A DNA stretch of 5,511 nt from the NCBI GenBank assembly GCA_031273775.1, contig JAISRF010000207.1:1-5511 (forward strand), written 5' to 3'. The translations under genes were made by a program, and so were the position numbers. The DNA comes from Oscillospiraceae bacterium (GTDB lineage: Bacteria; Bacillota; Clostridia; Oscillospirales; Acutalibacteraceae). Under the pieces are notes generated by a model. It had not been told where the DNA came from and searched no databases. It saw nothing but the letters and a program-made list of their open reading frames with translations. The number at the start of each line of letters is the position of its first letter. The first letter of the stretch is position 1. This document shows positions 1 to 5,337 of the stretch, one piece after another.

Positions 1-90
1 TATTTATATCTGCAAAATCAAAAAGAACGCCTGCTGGAGATTTTTGCGTTGATTATCACCGCGCTTTCAGGAAACACTGATACTGATTAA
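1..90 (+). CDS. C-terminal fragment of an unidentified protein (5' end outside window)
   Basis: Frame 1 is open from the first base and ends at TAA (88-90), giving 29 residues that begin YLYLQNQKERLLEIFALI and end GNTDTD. The stretch looks like an amphipathic helix followed by a short polar tail. It carries no diagnostic motif, so I do not name it; a C-terminal helix of a small regulator is one possibility among many. The 19-base gap to the next start, on the same strand, and the lack of a visible promoter in that gap suggest co-transcription with the YitT-family gene. It could be a chance open frame, but its stop just before the next start is typical of tandem genes. Confidence 0.45.
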   Translation, partial: YLYLQNQKERLLEIFALIITALSGNTDTD

Positions 91-109
91 GTATCCGGAT
101 GGTGTTCCC

Positions 110-988
110 ATGAAAGAAAAAGGCAAACCAAAATCAAAGGTTTCGGAATATCTGCTGGACGGGCTGGTGTTTATTTTCGGATGTTCGGCGTACGCTGTAT
201 CCGTTGATTTATTCACCGCACCCAACGGTATTGCACCCGGCGGACTCACCGGTATTTCCACCGTTTTAAACCACTTGCTTGGCTTTCCAATCGGTGTAAT
301 GATTATCGTGCTCAATATTCCGCTGTTCATAGCCGGCGGCTGGAAAATCGGGTGGCAGTTCCTCACAAAAACCGTGATCGCCACGGTGATGATGTCGGTT
401 TTTGTAGACCTCTTTTCACTGTTTTTGCCTGTTTACACAGAAAACAAGCTGTTGGCCGCCTTATATGGCGGGGTATGCTCCGGGATTGCGCTGGCGGTAA
501 TTTTTATGCGCGGCGGCACCACCGGAGGTACGGACATTGCGGCGCGGCTTTTATACCAGCGGTTCCCGCATATGCCCATGGGACGATTGATTGTCATTCT
601 TGACGCCTTTATCATCACCCTGGCCGCGTTCGCTTTCAACAGTCTGGAAAGCGGGCTTTACTCCATGATTGTGATTTTTGTTTCCTCCACGGTGATTGAC
701 AACCTGCTTTACGGCGCGGATAAGGGCAAACTCATGCTGGTCATGTCCCGGAACCACGAAAAAATCGCGGAGGATATTCTGCACCGGTTAGGGCGTGGCG
801 CGACACTCCTGGAAGCCGAGGGCGCATACACCAAAAAGAAAACCAACGTGCTTTTGTGCGCCATCCGGCGGCAGGAAATATCGCGGTTTAACGCCATTGT
901 GCAGGAAAACGACCCCGGTGCTTTTATGATTGTGACGGAAGCCGGCGAAATTCTGGGCGAGGGATTCAAAAAGCGGGGGCGTCTGTAA
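110..988 (+). CDS. YitT family integral membrane protein (YitT_membrane + DUF2179)
   Basis: This 292-residue protein has the family's usual length and order. The N-terminal half is membrane-embedded, with hydrophobic segments at about residues 14-34, 60-78, 84-105, 113-134, 158-178 and 182-200. The family's glycine-rich motifs are present: NGIAPGGLTGIS (39-50) and RGGTTGGTDI (134-143). A soluble cytoplasmic DUF2179 domain follows at about 205-285, including RGATLLEAEGAY (229-240) and DPGAFMIVTEAGEILGEGF (268-286). The molecular function of YitT proteins is unsettled, and no substrate can be read from the sequence. The ATG at 110 is chosen because the next Met is residue 64, inside the membrane domain. 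The ribosome binding site is weak (GGATGG, 97-102). The gene sits 19 bases after the preceding stop and converges on metY. Family assignment is secure; the role is unknown. Confidence 0.93.
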   Translation: MKEKGKPKSKVSEYLLDGLVFIFGCSAYAVSVDLFTAPNGIAPGGLTGISTVLNHLLGFPIGVMIIVLNIPLFIAGGWKIGWQFLTKTVIATVMMSVFVDLFSLFLPVYTENKLLAALYGGVCSGIALAVIFMRGGTTGGTDIAARLLYQRFPHMPMGRLIVILDAFIITLAAFAFNSLESGLYSMIVIFVSSTVIDNLLYGADKGKLMLVMSRNHEKIAEDILHRLGRGATLLEAEGAYTKKKTNVLLCAIRRQEISRFNAIVQENDPGAFMIVTEAGEILGEGFKKRGRL

Positions 989-1017
989 AAATTATAAACT
1001 TTTCTATTTGATTGATT

Positions 1018-1034
1018 ACCATGGCGTACATGGT
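1018..1034. terminator. Weak hairpin between convergent genes, possible terminator
   Basis: ACCATG (1018-1023) and CATGGT (1029-1034) form a perfect 6-bp inverted repeat with a 5-base loop, GCGTA. TTGA/TCAA could extend the stem if three bases bulge. It lies in the 72-base gap between the stops of the YitT-family gene and metY. On the + strand it is followed by AAATTATTT, which is only modestly U-rich, so it is a poor intrinsic terminator. No better candidate is visible in the gap. Confidence 0.3.
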
Positions 1035-1060
1035 CAAATTATTTCTGTCAATGACCGGTG

Positions 1061-2338
1061 TCACGCCAGTGCCTGCGCCAAATCGGCCAGAATGTCGTCA
1101 ATATGCTCCAGACCCACGGACAGCCGTATGGTGTTGGGCTTAATCCCCTGGTCAAGCAAATCGGCTTCGGAAAGCTGAGAATGCGTGGTAGAAGCGGGGT
1201 GAATCACCAGTGATTTCACGTCCGCTACGTTGGCGAGCAGTGAGAATATCTCCAGCTTGTCGATGGTTGCTTTGGCTTCTTCGGCACCGCCCTTAACCTC
1301 AAAGGTGAAGATGGAACCGCCACCCTTCGGGAAATATTTCTTGTACAGTTCGTGGTCGGGGTGTTCCGAGAGAGCGGGGTGGTTGACGCTTTCCACTTTC
1401 GGGTGATTTTTCAGAAAATCCACCACTTTCAGGGCGTTTTCCACATGGCGCTCCACGCGAAGAGAAAGAGTTTCCAGCCCCTGCAAAAACAAAAACGAGT
1501 TAAAGGGGCTGGCTGTGGCGCCGGTGTCCCTCATCAGCGTGGTGCGGATTTTCAGAATGTACGCCAAATTCCCCACAGCCTCAGTGAAGACCACGCCGTG
1601 GTAGCTGGGGTTGGGTTGTGACAGCCCGGGAAATTTGTCACTCTGCGCCCAGTCGAATTTTCCGCTGTCGATAATAACGCCGCCTAAAGAGGTGCCGTGA
1701 CCTCCGATGAATTTCGTGGTGGAATGTACCACCACATCCGCACCGTATTCGATGGGGCAAAGCAGGAAGGGCGTGGCGAAAGTGTTGTCCACAATCAAAG
1801 GAATCCCGTTTTTATGGGCGATATCAGCGACCGCCGTGATGTCGATAATGGTGGAATTGGGGTTGCCCAGCGTTTCAATAAACAGCGCCTTGGTACTACC
1901 CCTGATTGCCTTGGCAAAATTTTCCGGGTCGGAGCCGTCCACAAAGGTGGTGGTAATCCCTTGCTCCGGCAACGTGTTCGCGAACAGGTTGAATGTGCCG
2001 CCGTAAATGGTTCTCGCGGAAACAATATGGTCGCCTGCCTTGGCAATGTTCTGAATGGAATATGTAGTGGCGGCGGCGCCCGAGGCGGTCGCCAATGCGC
2101 CGGCGCCGCCCTCTAAAGCGGCGATGCGTTGCTCAAATATGTCGGACGTGGGATTCATCAGGCGGGTGTAAATATTGCCCCCTTCACTAAGCCCAAACCG
2201 AGCCGCCGCCTGTGCGCAATCCTTAAAGACATAAGACGTGGTCGCGTAAATCGGTACAGCGCGGGCATCGGTTGCGGGGTCGGGGCTCTCCTGGCCCACA
2301 TGAAGCTGTTTGGTTTCGAATTTCCAGTTGGCGTTCAT
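1061..2338 (-). CDS. metY: O-acetylhomoserine sulfhydrylase (aminocarboxypropyltransferase)
   Basis: This PLP enzyme of the Cys/Met metabolism family condenses O-acetyl-L-homoserine with sulfide to give L-homocysteine and acetate (direct sulfhydrylation route to methionine; cytoplasmic). The 425-residue length fits MetY, which is longer than MetB or MetC (about 380-400). Visible landmarks: RAVPIYATTSYVF (26-38); NIYTRLMNPT (55-64), whose Tyr and Arg reach the phosphate of the neighbouring subunit's PLP; ETLGNP (155-160); VDNTFATP (183-190), with Asp184 facing the pyridine nitrogen; HSTTKFIGGHGTS (205-217), with the Schiff-base Lys209; and NTIRLSVGLEH (402-412), with the substrate-carboxylate Arg405. 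Start: AAAGGTGA lies 6 bases upstream of the ATG. The gene is divergent from the Rrf2 regulator. I see no SAM riboswitch or T-box in the short leader. Methionine gamma-lyase is a less likely alternative. Confidence 0.93.
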   Translation of the reverse strand: MNANWKFETKQLHVGQESPDPATDARAVPIYATTSYVFKDCAQAAARFGLSEGGNIYTRLMNPTSDIFEQRIAALEGGAGALATASGAAATTYSIQNIAKAGDHIVSARTIYGGTFNLFANTLPEQGITTTFVDGSDPENFAKAIRGSTKALFIETLGNPNSTIIDITAVADIAHKNGIPLIVDNTFATPFLLCPIEYGADVVVHSTTKFIGGHGTSLGGVIIDSGKFDWAQSDKFPGLSQPNPSYHGVVFTEAVGNLAYILKIRTTLMRDTGATASPFNSFLFLQGLETLSLRVERHVENALKVVDFLKNHPKVESVNHPALSEHPDHELYKKYFPKGGGSIFTFEVKGGAEEAKATIDKLEIFSLLANVADVKSLVIHPASTTHSQLSEADLLDQGIKPNTIRLSVGLEHIDDILADLAQALA

Positions 2339-2344
2339 TTTGTT

Positions 2345-2352
2345 TCACCTTT
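2345..2352 (-). promoter_or_regulatory. Ribosome binding site of metY
   Basis: Reading on the minus strand, AAAGGTGA ends 6 bases before the ATG at 2338. This fixes the metY start and makes a longer leader peptide unnecessary. A clear promoter for metY is harder to see: TATACT (2384-2389) or TATAAG (2369-2374) could be its -10, but neither has a good -35 at proper spacing. Confidence 0.7.
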
Positions 2353-2362
2353 CATTTTTTGC

Positions 2363-2391
2363 TTGAAAGCTTATAAAACCTATAGTATAAT
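2363..2391 (+). promoter_or_regulatory. Probable sigma-A-type promoter of the Rrf2 regulator gene
   Basis: TTGAAA (2363-2368) and TATAAT (2386-2391) are separated by exactly 17 bases, so the predicted start of transcription is near 2398, leaving a leader of about 24 bases. The spacer and -10 contain ACCTATAGTATAA, which includes the odd-length palindrome TATA-G-TATA (2381-2389). Because metY is divergent across the same 83 bases, any regulator bound here would affect both genes. Autoregulation is inferred from the layout, not shown. Confidence 0.72.
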
Positions 2392-2409
2392 TGAAGAACA
2401 AATTCAGAC

Positions 2410-2414
2410 GGAGG
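2410..2414 (+). promoter_or_regulatory. Ribosome binding site of the Rrf2 regulator gene
   Basis: GGAGG lies 7 bases before the ATG at 2422, an optimal Gram-positive spacing, and it fixes the start. Confidence 0.8.
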
Positions 2415-2421
2415 ACATATC

Positions 2422-2850
2422 ATGAAAATTTCCACGAAGGGTCGGTACGCCCTGATGATGCTTTTGGATTTAGCGATGCATACCGGCGACGGATTTGTCG
2501 CGCTTAAGGACATCGCACAACGGCAGGGAATCTCTAAAAAATATCTGGAACAGATTGTCCCGCTCCTCAACCGGGAGGATATTCTGCTGACCACGCGCGG
2601 CTTTCAAGGTGGATATATGCTGGCAAAGCCGGCAGAAAAGTACACGGTGGGGTATATTTTGCGCGTGGCGGAGGGCAGTATTTCACCCGTGGATTTTGCG
2701 GAATTTGACTCAGATTCGCTTGAAGCCTCCATGACCTCCGACCTGTGGAAAGGGCTGGACAAAGTGATTGCAGAATATCTGGACAGAATCACCCTGTCGG
2801 ACCTCATTGACAAATATTACGAGCGAACCCTCAGCGAGTATTATATCTGA
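2422..2850 (+). CDS. cymR: Rrf2 family transcriptional regulator, CymR-like cysteine metabolism repressor
   Basis: The 142-residue protein opens with the Rrf2 signature MKISTKGRYALMMLLDLA. A winged helix-turn-helix fills residues 1-68: the recognition helix includes SKKYLEQIVPLL (38-49) and the wing includes RGFQGGYMLAKP (59-70). A dimerisation helix and acidic tail follow, with RVAEGSISPVDF (81-92) matching the CymR-type 'EGPISPVE' element. The protein contains no cysteine, so it cannot hold an Fe-S cluster through three Cys as IscR does. Like Bacillus CymR it ends in an aromatic residue plus Ile (EYYI). Known for CymR: it represses cysteine uptake and synthesis genes together with CysK. Here it lies between metY (divergent) and cysK (convergent, 70 bases between stops), which fits that role. 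The exact regulon is inferred. Confidence is about 0.95 for Rrf2 and lower for CymR function. Confidence 0.85.
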   Translation: MKISTKGRYALMMLLDLAMHTGDGFVALKDIAQRQGISKKYLEQIVPLLNREDILLTTRGFQGGYMLAKPAEKYTVGYILRVAEGSISPVDFAEFDSDSLEASMTSDLWKGLDKVIAEYLDRITLSDLIDKYYERTLSEYYI

Positions 2851-2852
2851 GA

Positions 2853-2884
2853 AAACCCACCCTGTCAATTCTTTTTTGGGGTTT
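2853..2884. repeat. Short inverted repeat between convergent cymR and cysK
   Basis: AAACCC (2853-2858) pairs with GGGTTT (2879-2884) around a 20-base loop that holds a T6 run. The 70 bases between the two stop codons contain no proper GC-rich stem followed by a U-tract on either strand, so this is at best a weak bidirectional transcription end. Confidence 0.25.
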
Positions 2885-2920
2885 CGCTGAGCCGCGAACC
2901 ATAACTGCCGCCTCTGTCGA

Positions 2921-3850
2921 TCAATCGGCAAACAGCGGCGTGGACAGATAACGCTCGCCGGTATCCGGAAGCACCGCCACAATCAGCTTGCCGGCATTTT
3001 CCGCGCGTTTGGCAAGCTGGGTCGCCGCCCACAAAGCCGCGCCGGAGGAAATGCCCACCAGCAAGCCCTCGATCCGGCCCAAAGAGCGTCCGACAGCGAA
3101 CGCGTCTTCGTTTGTGACGGTGATGATTTCATCGTACACTGCGGTGTTCAGCGTGTCCGGCACAAAGCCCGCGCCGATACCCTGTATTTTGTGGGGTCCG
3201 GGTGTGCCTTTGGACAATACAGGGGACGCGTCCGGCTCTACCGCAACCACTTTAACGTTGGGGTTCTGAGACTTCAAATATTCACCCACGCCCGTTATGG
3301 TGCCACCGGTACCCACACCCGATACCAGAATATCCACCTTGCCCTCGGTGTCCCGCCAGATTTCGGGGCCGGTATTTTCGCGGTGGGTTTTGGGGTTGGC
3401 CGGGTTGATAAACTGCCCCGGAATAAATGAGTTTGGTGTTTCCGCCGCTAATTCTTCAGCTTTGGCTATTGCGCCTTTCATGCCTTTTGCGCCTTCGGTG
3501 AGTACCAACTCCGCGCCGTAGGCTTTAAGCAAATTCCGGCGTTCCACACTCATGGTTTCCGGCATGGTTAGAATCACGCGGTAGCCGCGGCTGGCCGCTA
3601 CGAACGCCAGCCCGATTCCCGTATTGCCGCTGGTCGGCTCAATGATAACGGAATCGGGTTGTAACAGACCTTTTTCCTCCGCGTCCTCAATCATGGCCTT
3701 CGCGATGCGATCCTTGACGCTGCCCGCCGGGTTGTAATATTCCAGCTTACCCGCTATGGTGGCGGCAAGCCCATTGGCCGCGCCGTAATTGGAAAGCTCC
3801 AGAAGCGGCGTATTCCCCACAAGGTCAGTCAGTTTTTTGTAAATTGGCAT
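2921..3850 (-). CDS. cysK: Cysteine synthase A (O-acetylserine sulfhydrylase)
   Basis: This PLP fold-type II enzyme makes L-cysteine and acetate from O-acetyl-L-serine and sulfide in the cytoplasm. With the start at 3850 it is 309 residues, normal for CysK. Landmarks: VGNTPL (11-16); NPAGSVKDR (40-48), with the Schiff-base Lys46; the substrate loop TSGNTG (73-78); GQFINPANPKTH (145-156), with Gln146; the PLP phosphate loop GTGGT (180-184); and GISSGAA (266-272), with Ser269 near the pyridine nitrogen. Start choice: GGGAGG lies 8 bases before ATG 3850, whereas in-frame ATGs at 3880 and 3889 lack a ribosome binding site and sit almost at the predicted 5' end. The protein contains no cysteine. 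It is transcribed from its own consensus promoter. In Bacillus, CysK is also the partner of CymR, whose homologue lies next door. Confidence 0.95.
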   Translation of the reverse strand: MPIYKKLTDLVGNTPLLELSNYGAANGLAATIAGKLEYYNPAGSVKDRIAKAMIEDAEEKGLLQPDSVIIEPTSGNTGIGLAFVAASRGYRVILTMPETMSVERRNLLKAYGAELVLTEGAKGMKGAIAKAEELAAETPNSFIPGQFINPANPKTHRENTGPEIWRDTEGKVDILVSGVGTGGTITGVGEYLKSQNPNVKVVAVEPDASPVLSKGTPGPHKIQGIGAGFVPDTLNTAVYDEIITVTNEDAFAVGRSLGRIEGLLVGISSGAALWAATQLAKRAENAGKLIVAVLPDTGERYLSTPLFAD

Positions 3851-3858
3851 GATGTTTT

Positions 3859-3864
3859 CCTCCC
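3859..3864 (-). promoter_or_regulatory. Ribosome binding site that sets the cysK start
   Basis: On the minus strand GGGAGG lies 8 bases before the ATG at 3850. It favours the 309-residue protein over a 322-residue reading from 3889, because the 13 extra residues would be encoded across the ribosome binding site itself and lack family resemblance. Confidence 0.85.
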
Positions 3865-3877
3865 GCAAACTTGATTT

Positions 3878-3904
3878 CATATATTGCATATATGTTTGAT
3901 ATGC
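3878..3904. repeat. Nested AT-rich inverted repeats at the cysK transcription start, candidate operator
   Basis: Two overlapping perfect dyads are visible. CATATAT-TGC-ATATATG covers 3878-3894 (7-bp arms, 3-base centre). GCATAT-7 bases-ATATGC covers 3886-3904 (6-bp arms). They lie from about the predicted transcription start to +23 of cysK, between the promoter and the ribosome binding site. As RNA they would make only weak AU stems, so protein binding is the more likely role. A repressor bound here could block the polymerase. The CymR-like protein is the obvious candidate, but I cannot match the site to a known consensus with confidence. Confidence 0.45.
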
Positions 3905-3907
3905 TTT

Positions 3908-3936
3908 ATTATACGTCCAAGACTTTCATTTGTCAA
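3908..3936 (-). promoter_or_regulatory. Consensus sigma-A promoter of cysK
   Basis: On the minus strand TTGACA (3936-3931) and TATAAT (3913-3908) are both perfect consensus hexamers with a 17-base spacer (3930-3914). Transcription should start near 3901, giving a leader of about 50 bases. A promoter this strong normally needs repression to be useful as a controlled biosynthetic gene, which makes the dyads immediately downstream notable. Confidence 0.88.
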
Positions 3937-3978
3937 TGAATTCAATCGTGAATTTTCTGTGAACTTAATGACCGGCAG

Positions 3979-3991
3979 TCAGAAAATCTGA
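3979..3991. repeat. Short palindromic hairpin downstream of nspC
   Basis: TCAGA-AAA-TCTGA is a perfect 5-bp inverted repeat with a 3-base loop, about 30 bases past the nspC stop. On the nspC strand no U-tract follows, so it is not a convincing intrinsic terminator. The direct repeat TTAATGAC (3965-3972 and 3992-3999) flanks it. Confidence 0.3.
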
Positions 3992-4021
3992 TTAATGACG
4001 TTTTGAGCGCCGCGGAGTTTA

Positions 4022-5197
4022 TTAAGACAGCCTTGACTTAAAATCCTCATATCCGAATTGTTTGATGACGCGAACGCCGCCGTCCGCGCCCGCTACGGCA
4101 ATCGCGGGCAGATTCACCCCGTTGAAGGTGTTGTTTTTTACCATGGTGTAGTGTGCCATGTCGCGGAAAATCAGCGGACTGCCCGGAGTAAGCGGCGCGA
4201 CAAAGGAATAATCGCCAATAACATCCCCAGCCAGACAGGTATTTCCCGCAAGCCGGAAGGTGTACGGCTTTTCGCCGGGCTTGCCCGCGTCCGCTATTTC
4301 CGGGCGGTAGGGCATTTCCAAAACATCCGGCATGTGGCAGGCGGCGGAAGCGTCCAAAATGGCAATGTCCATGCCGTTGTAAACCACGTCAAGCACACGG
4401 GCGCACAAAACGCCTGTGTTCAGCACAACCGCTTCGCCAGGTTCCAGATATACCTCAACATTGGCTGCGTTTTTCACCCGTAAAATGCACTCTTTCAGGG
4501 TTTCCAAATCGTAATCCGGGCGGGTGATATGGTGCCCGCCACCGAAATTGACCCATTTTAAGCCGGGTAAAAACCTCCCGAACTTTTGCAAAAACACCTC
4601 AAGCGTGTGCGCCAGCGCGTCTGAGTTTTGTTCGCATAGGGTATGAAAATGCAAACCCTCCACGCCCGCAGGCAGCCGCTTCGGAAAATTGGCGGCGGTC
4701 ACGCCAAGCCGGGAAGCGGGGGCGCAGGGGTCGTATATGGCGTGGGTTTGCTCGGAGTATTCGGGGTTAACACGGATGCCGCAGGACACGCCTTTTTTGA
4801 TTGCGCGTGTATTGTAACGCTCAAACTGAGCAAAAGAGTTAAACACAATATGCCCGCAGATTTCGGCAATCTCATCAAATTCGCGCTCAATAAACGCCGG
4901 GGAAAAGATATGCGTTTCCCCACCCATGTGTTCCCGGCCAAGCCGTGCCTCAAACAAGGAACTGGCTGTGGTTCCGCAAAGAGTCCGACCGATTAACGGG
5001 TAGAGTGAAAACATGGAAAAAGCTTTCTGCGCCAGTAAAATCCGGCAGCCGGTTTCCCGTTTCAGACCCGCAAGAAGTTCTAAATTTCGTTTAAGCAATT
5101 CTTCTTCAACCACGTAACACGGGGTAGGAAGGGCAACCGGAACCCGCAGTGGCAGCCTCCCGTGGCCGCCCGGGTGATCAGCAGAATGTGATTGCAT
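4022..5197 (-). CDS. nspC: Carboxynorspermidine/carboxyspermidine decarboxylase
   Basis: This PLP enzyme of the alanine racemase fold III (ornithine/DAP decarboxylase-like) decarboxylates carboxynorspermidine or carboxyspermidine to norspermidine or spermidine. It is 391 residues. Landmarks: LPTPCYVVEEELLKRNLELL (23-42) opening the barrel; LLAQKAFSMF (54-63), with the PLP Lys58; GTTASSLFEARLG (75-87); GLHFHTLCEQ (181-190); NFGGGHHIT (217-225), the PLP phosphate loop; EPGEAVV (252-258); and CLAGD (321-325), with Cys321 in the place of the catalytic Cys supplied across the dimer. The C-terminal motif is MAHYTMVKNNTFNGVNLP (347-364). This combination is characteristic of NspC rather than LysA. 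The usual partner, carboxy(nor)spermidine dehydrogenase, is not in the window. The ATG at 5197 has a mediocre ribosome binding site (AAGGCGG, 6-base spacing), and about 20 residues precede the conserved region. Which polyamine is made cannot be told from sequence. Confidence 0.92.
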   Translation of the reverse strand: MQSHSADHPGGHGRLPLRVPVALPTPCYVVEEELLKRNLELLAGLKRETGCRILLAQKAFSMFSLYPLIGRTLCGTTASSLFEARLGREHMGGETHIFSPAFIEREFDEIAEICGHIVFNSFAQFERYNTRAIKKGVSCGIRVNPEYSEQTHAIYDPCAPASRLGVTAANFPKRLPAGVEGLHFHTLCEQNSDALAHTLEVFLQKFGRFLPGLKWVNFGGGHHITRPDYDLETLKECILRVKNAANVEVYLEPGEAVVLNTGVLCARVLDVVYNGMDIAILDASAACHMPDVLEMPYRPEIADAGKPGEKPYTFRLAGNTCLAGDVIGDYSFVAPLTPGSPLIFRDMAHYTMVKNNTFNGVNLPAIAVAGADGGVRVIKQFGYEDFKSRLS

Positions 5198-5223
5198 GTG
5201 CCGCCGCCTTTGCGCGTTATCTC

Positions 5224-5280
5224 TTATTTTACCGCAGAAATACGTTTTATTCTCTCCGGGTCAACTTGAAAATTTCGCAT
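5224..5280 (-). CDS. Possible 18-residue ORF in the nspC leader
   Basis: On the minus strand GAGGA is followed after four bases by ATG (5280-5278) and 18 codons, MRNFQVDPERIKRISAVK, ending in TAA (5226-5224), 26 bases before the nspC start. It is too short to judge by codon use, has no recognised family and could easily be chance. If translated it could act as a leader peptide for nspC. I list it only because it has a plausible start signal in a 140-base gap with no other content. Confidence 0.15.
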   Translation of the reverse strand: MRNFQVDPERIKRISAVK

Positions 5281-5286
5281 ATTGTC

Positions 5287-5300
5287 CTCAAATCTCAAAT
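5287..5300. repeat. Tandem 7-base duplication
   Basis: CTCAAAT occurs twice head to tail (5287-5293 and 5294-5300) in the gap between the SCIFF maturase gene and nspC. No function is evident. Confidence 0.4.
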
Positions 5301-5307
5301 TTTCTTA

Positions 5308-5335
5308 TTTCCGGCGTTATATCAGAAGTCGGAAA
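5308..5335. repeat. Weak inverted repeat after the SCIFF maturase stop
   Basis: TTTCCG (5308-5313) pairs with CGGAAA (5330-5335) across a 16-base loop, beginning right after the stop codon at 5338 on the minus strand. No U-run follows, so it is a weak terminator candidate at most. If read-through occurs, nspC would share the maturase transcript. Confidence 0.25.
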
Positions 5336-5337
5336 CT

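Noticed and set aside
1697..2116. Open frames of 99 and 139 codons on the + strand within metY
   Set aside because: They are antisense to a clearly real enzyme, have low-complexity or unfamiliar translations, and lack a ribosome binding site. They are shadows of GC-rich codon positions.
2339..2421. SAM riboswitch or T-box leader for metY
   Set aside because: The 83-bp gap also holds the divergent regulator's promoter and both ribosome binding sites. There is no room for a riboswitch fold, and no T-box motif is visible.
2422..2850. IscR (Fe-S cluster regulator) as identity of the Rrf2 protein
   Set aside because: The protein has no cysteine, whereas IscR needs three to hold its cluster. The CymR-type C-terminus and sulfur gene neighbours fit better.
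2863..2920. Strong intrinsic terminator between cymR and cysK
   Set aside because: The T6 run at 2872-2877 is not preceded by a stable GC stem. The GCCG...CGGC pairing near 2907-2940 needs a bulge, overlaps the end of cysK and has no U-tract.
3851..3889. Longer cysK reading frame starting at ATG 3889 (322 residues)
   Set aside because: The extra 13 residues are translated across the GGGAGG ribosome binding site, have no binding site of their own, and sit within about 12 bases of the predicted transcript 5' end. ATG 3850 is far better placed.
4058..4996. Open frames of 141 and 117 codons on the + strand within nspC
   Set aside because: They are opposite a complete PLP decarboxylase with all its motifs, and show no family resemblance. 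They are coding shadows.
4022..5197. Diaminopimelate decarboxylase (LysA) as identity of the NspC gene
   Set aside because: The fold is shared, but the LLAQKAFSMF, NFGGGHHIT, EPGEA, CLAGD and KNNTFNG motifs and the length are those of the carboxynorspermidine decarboxylase family.
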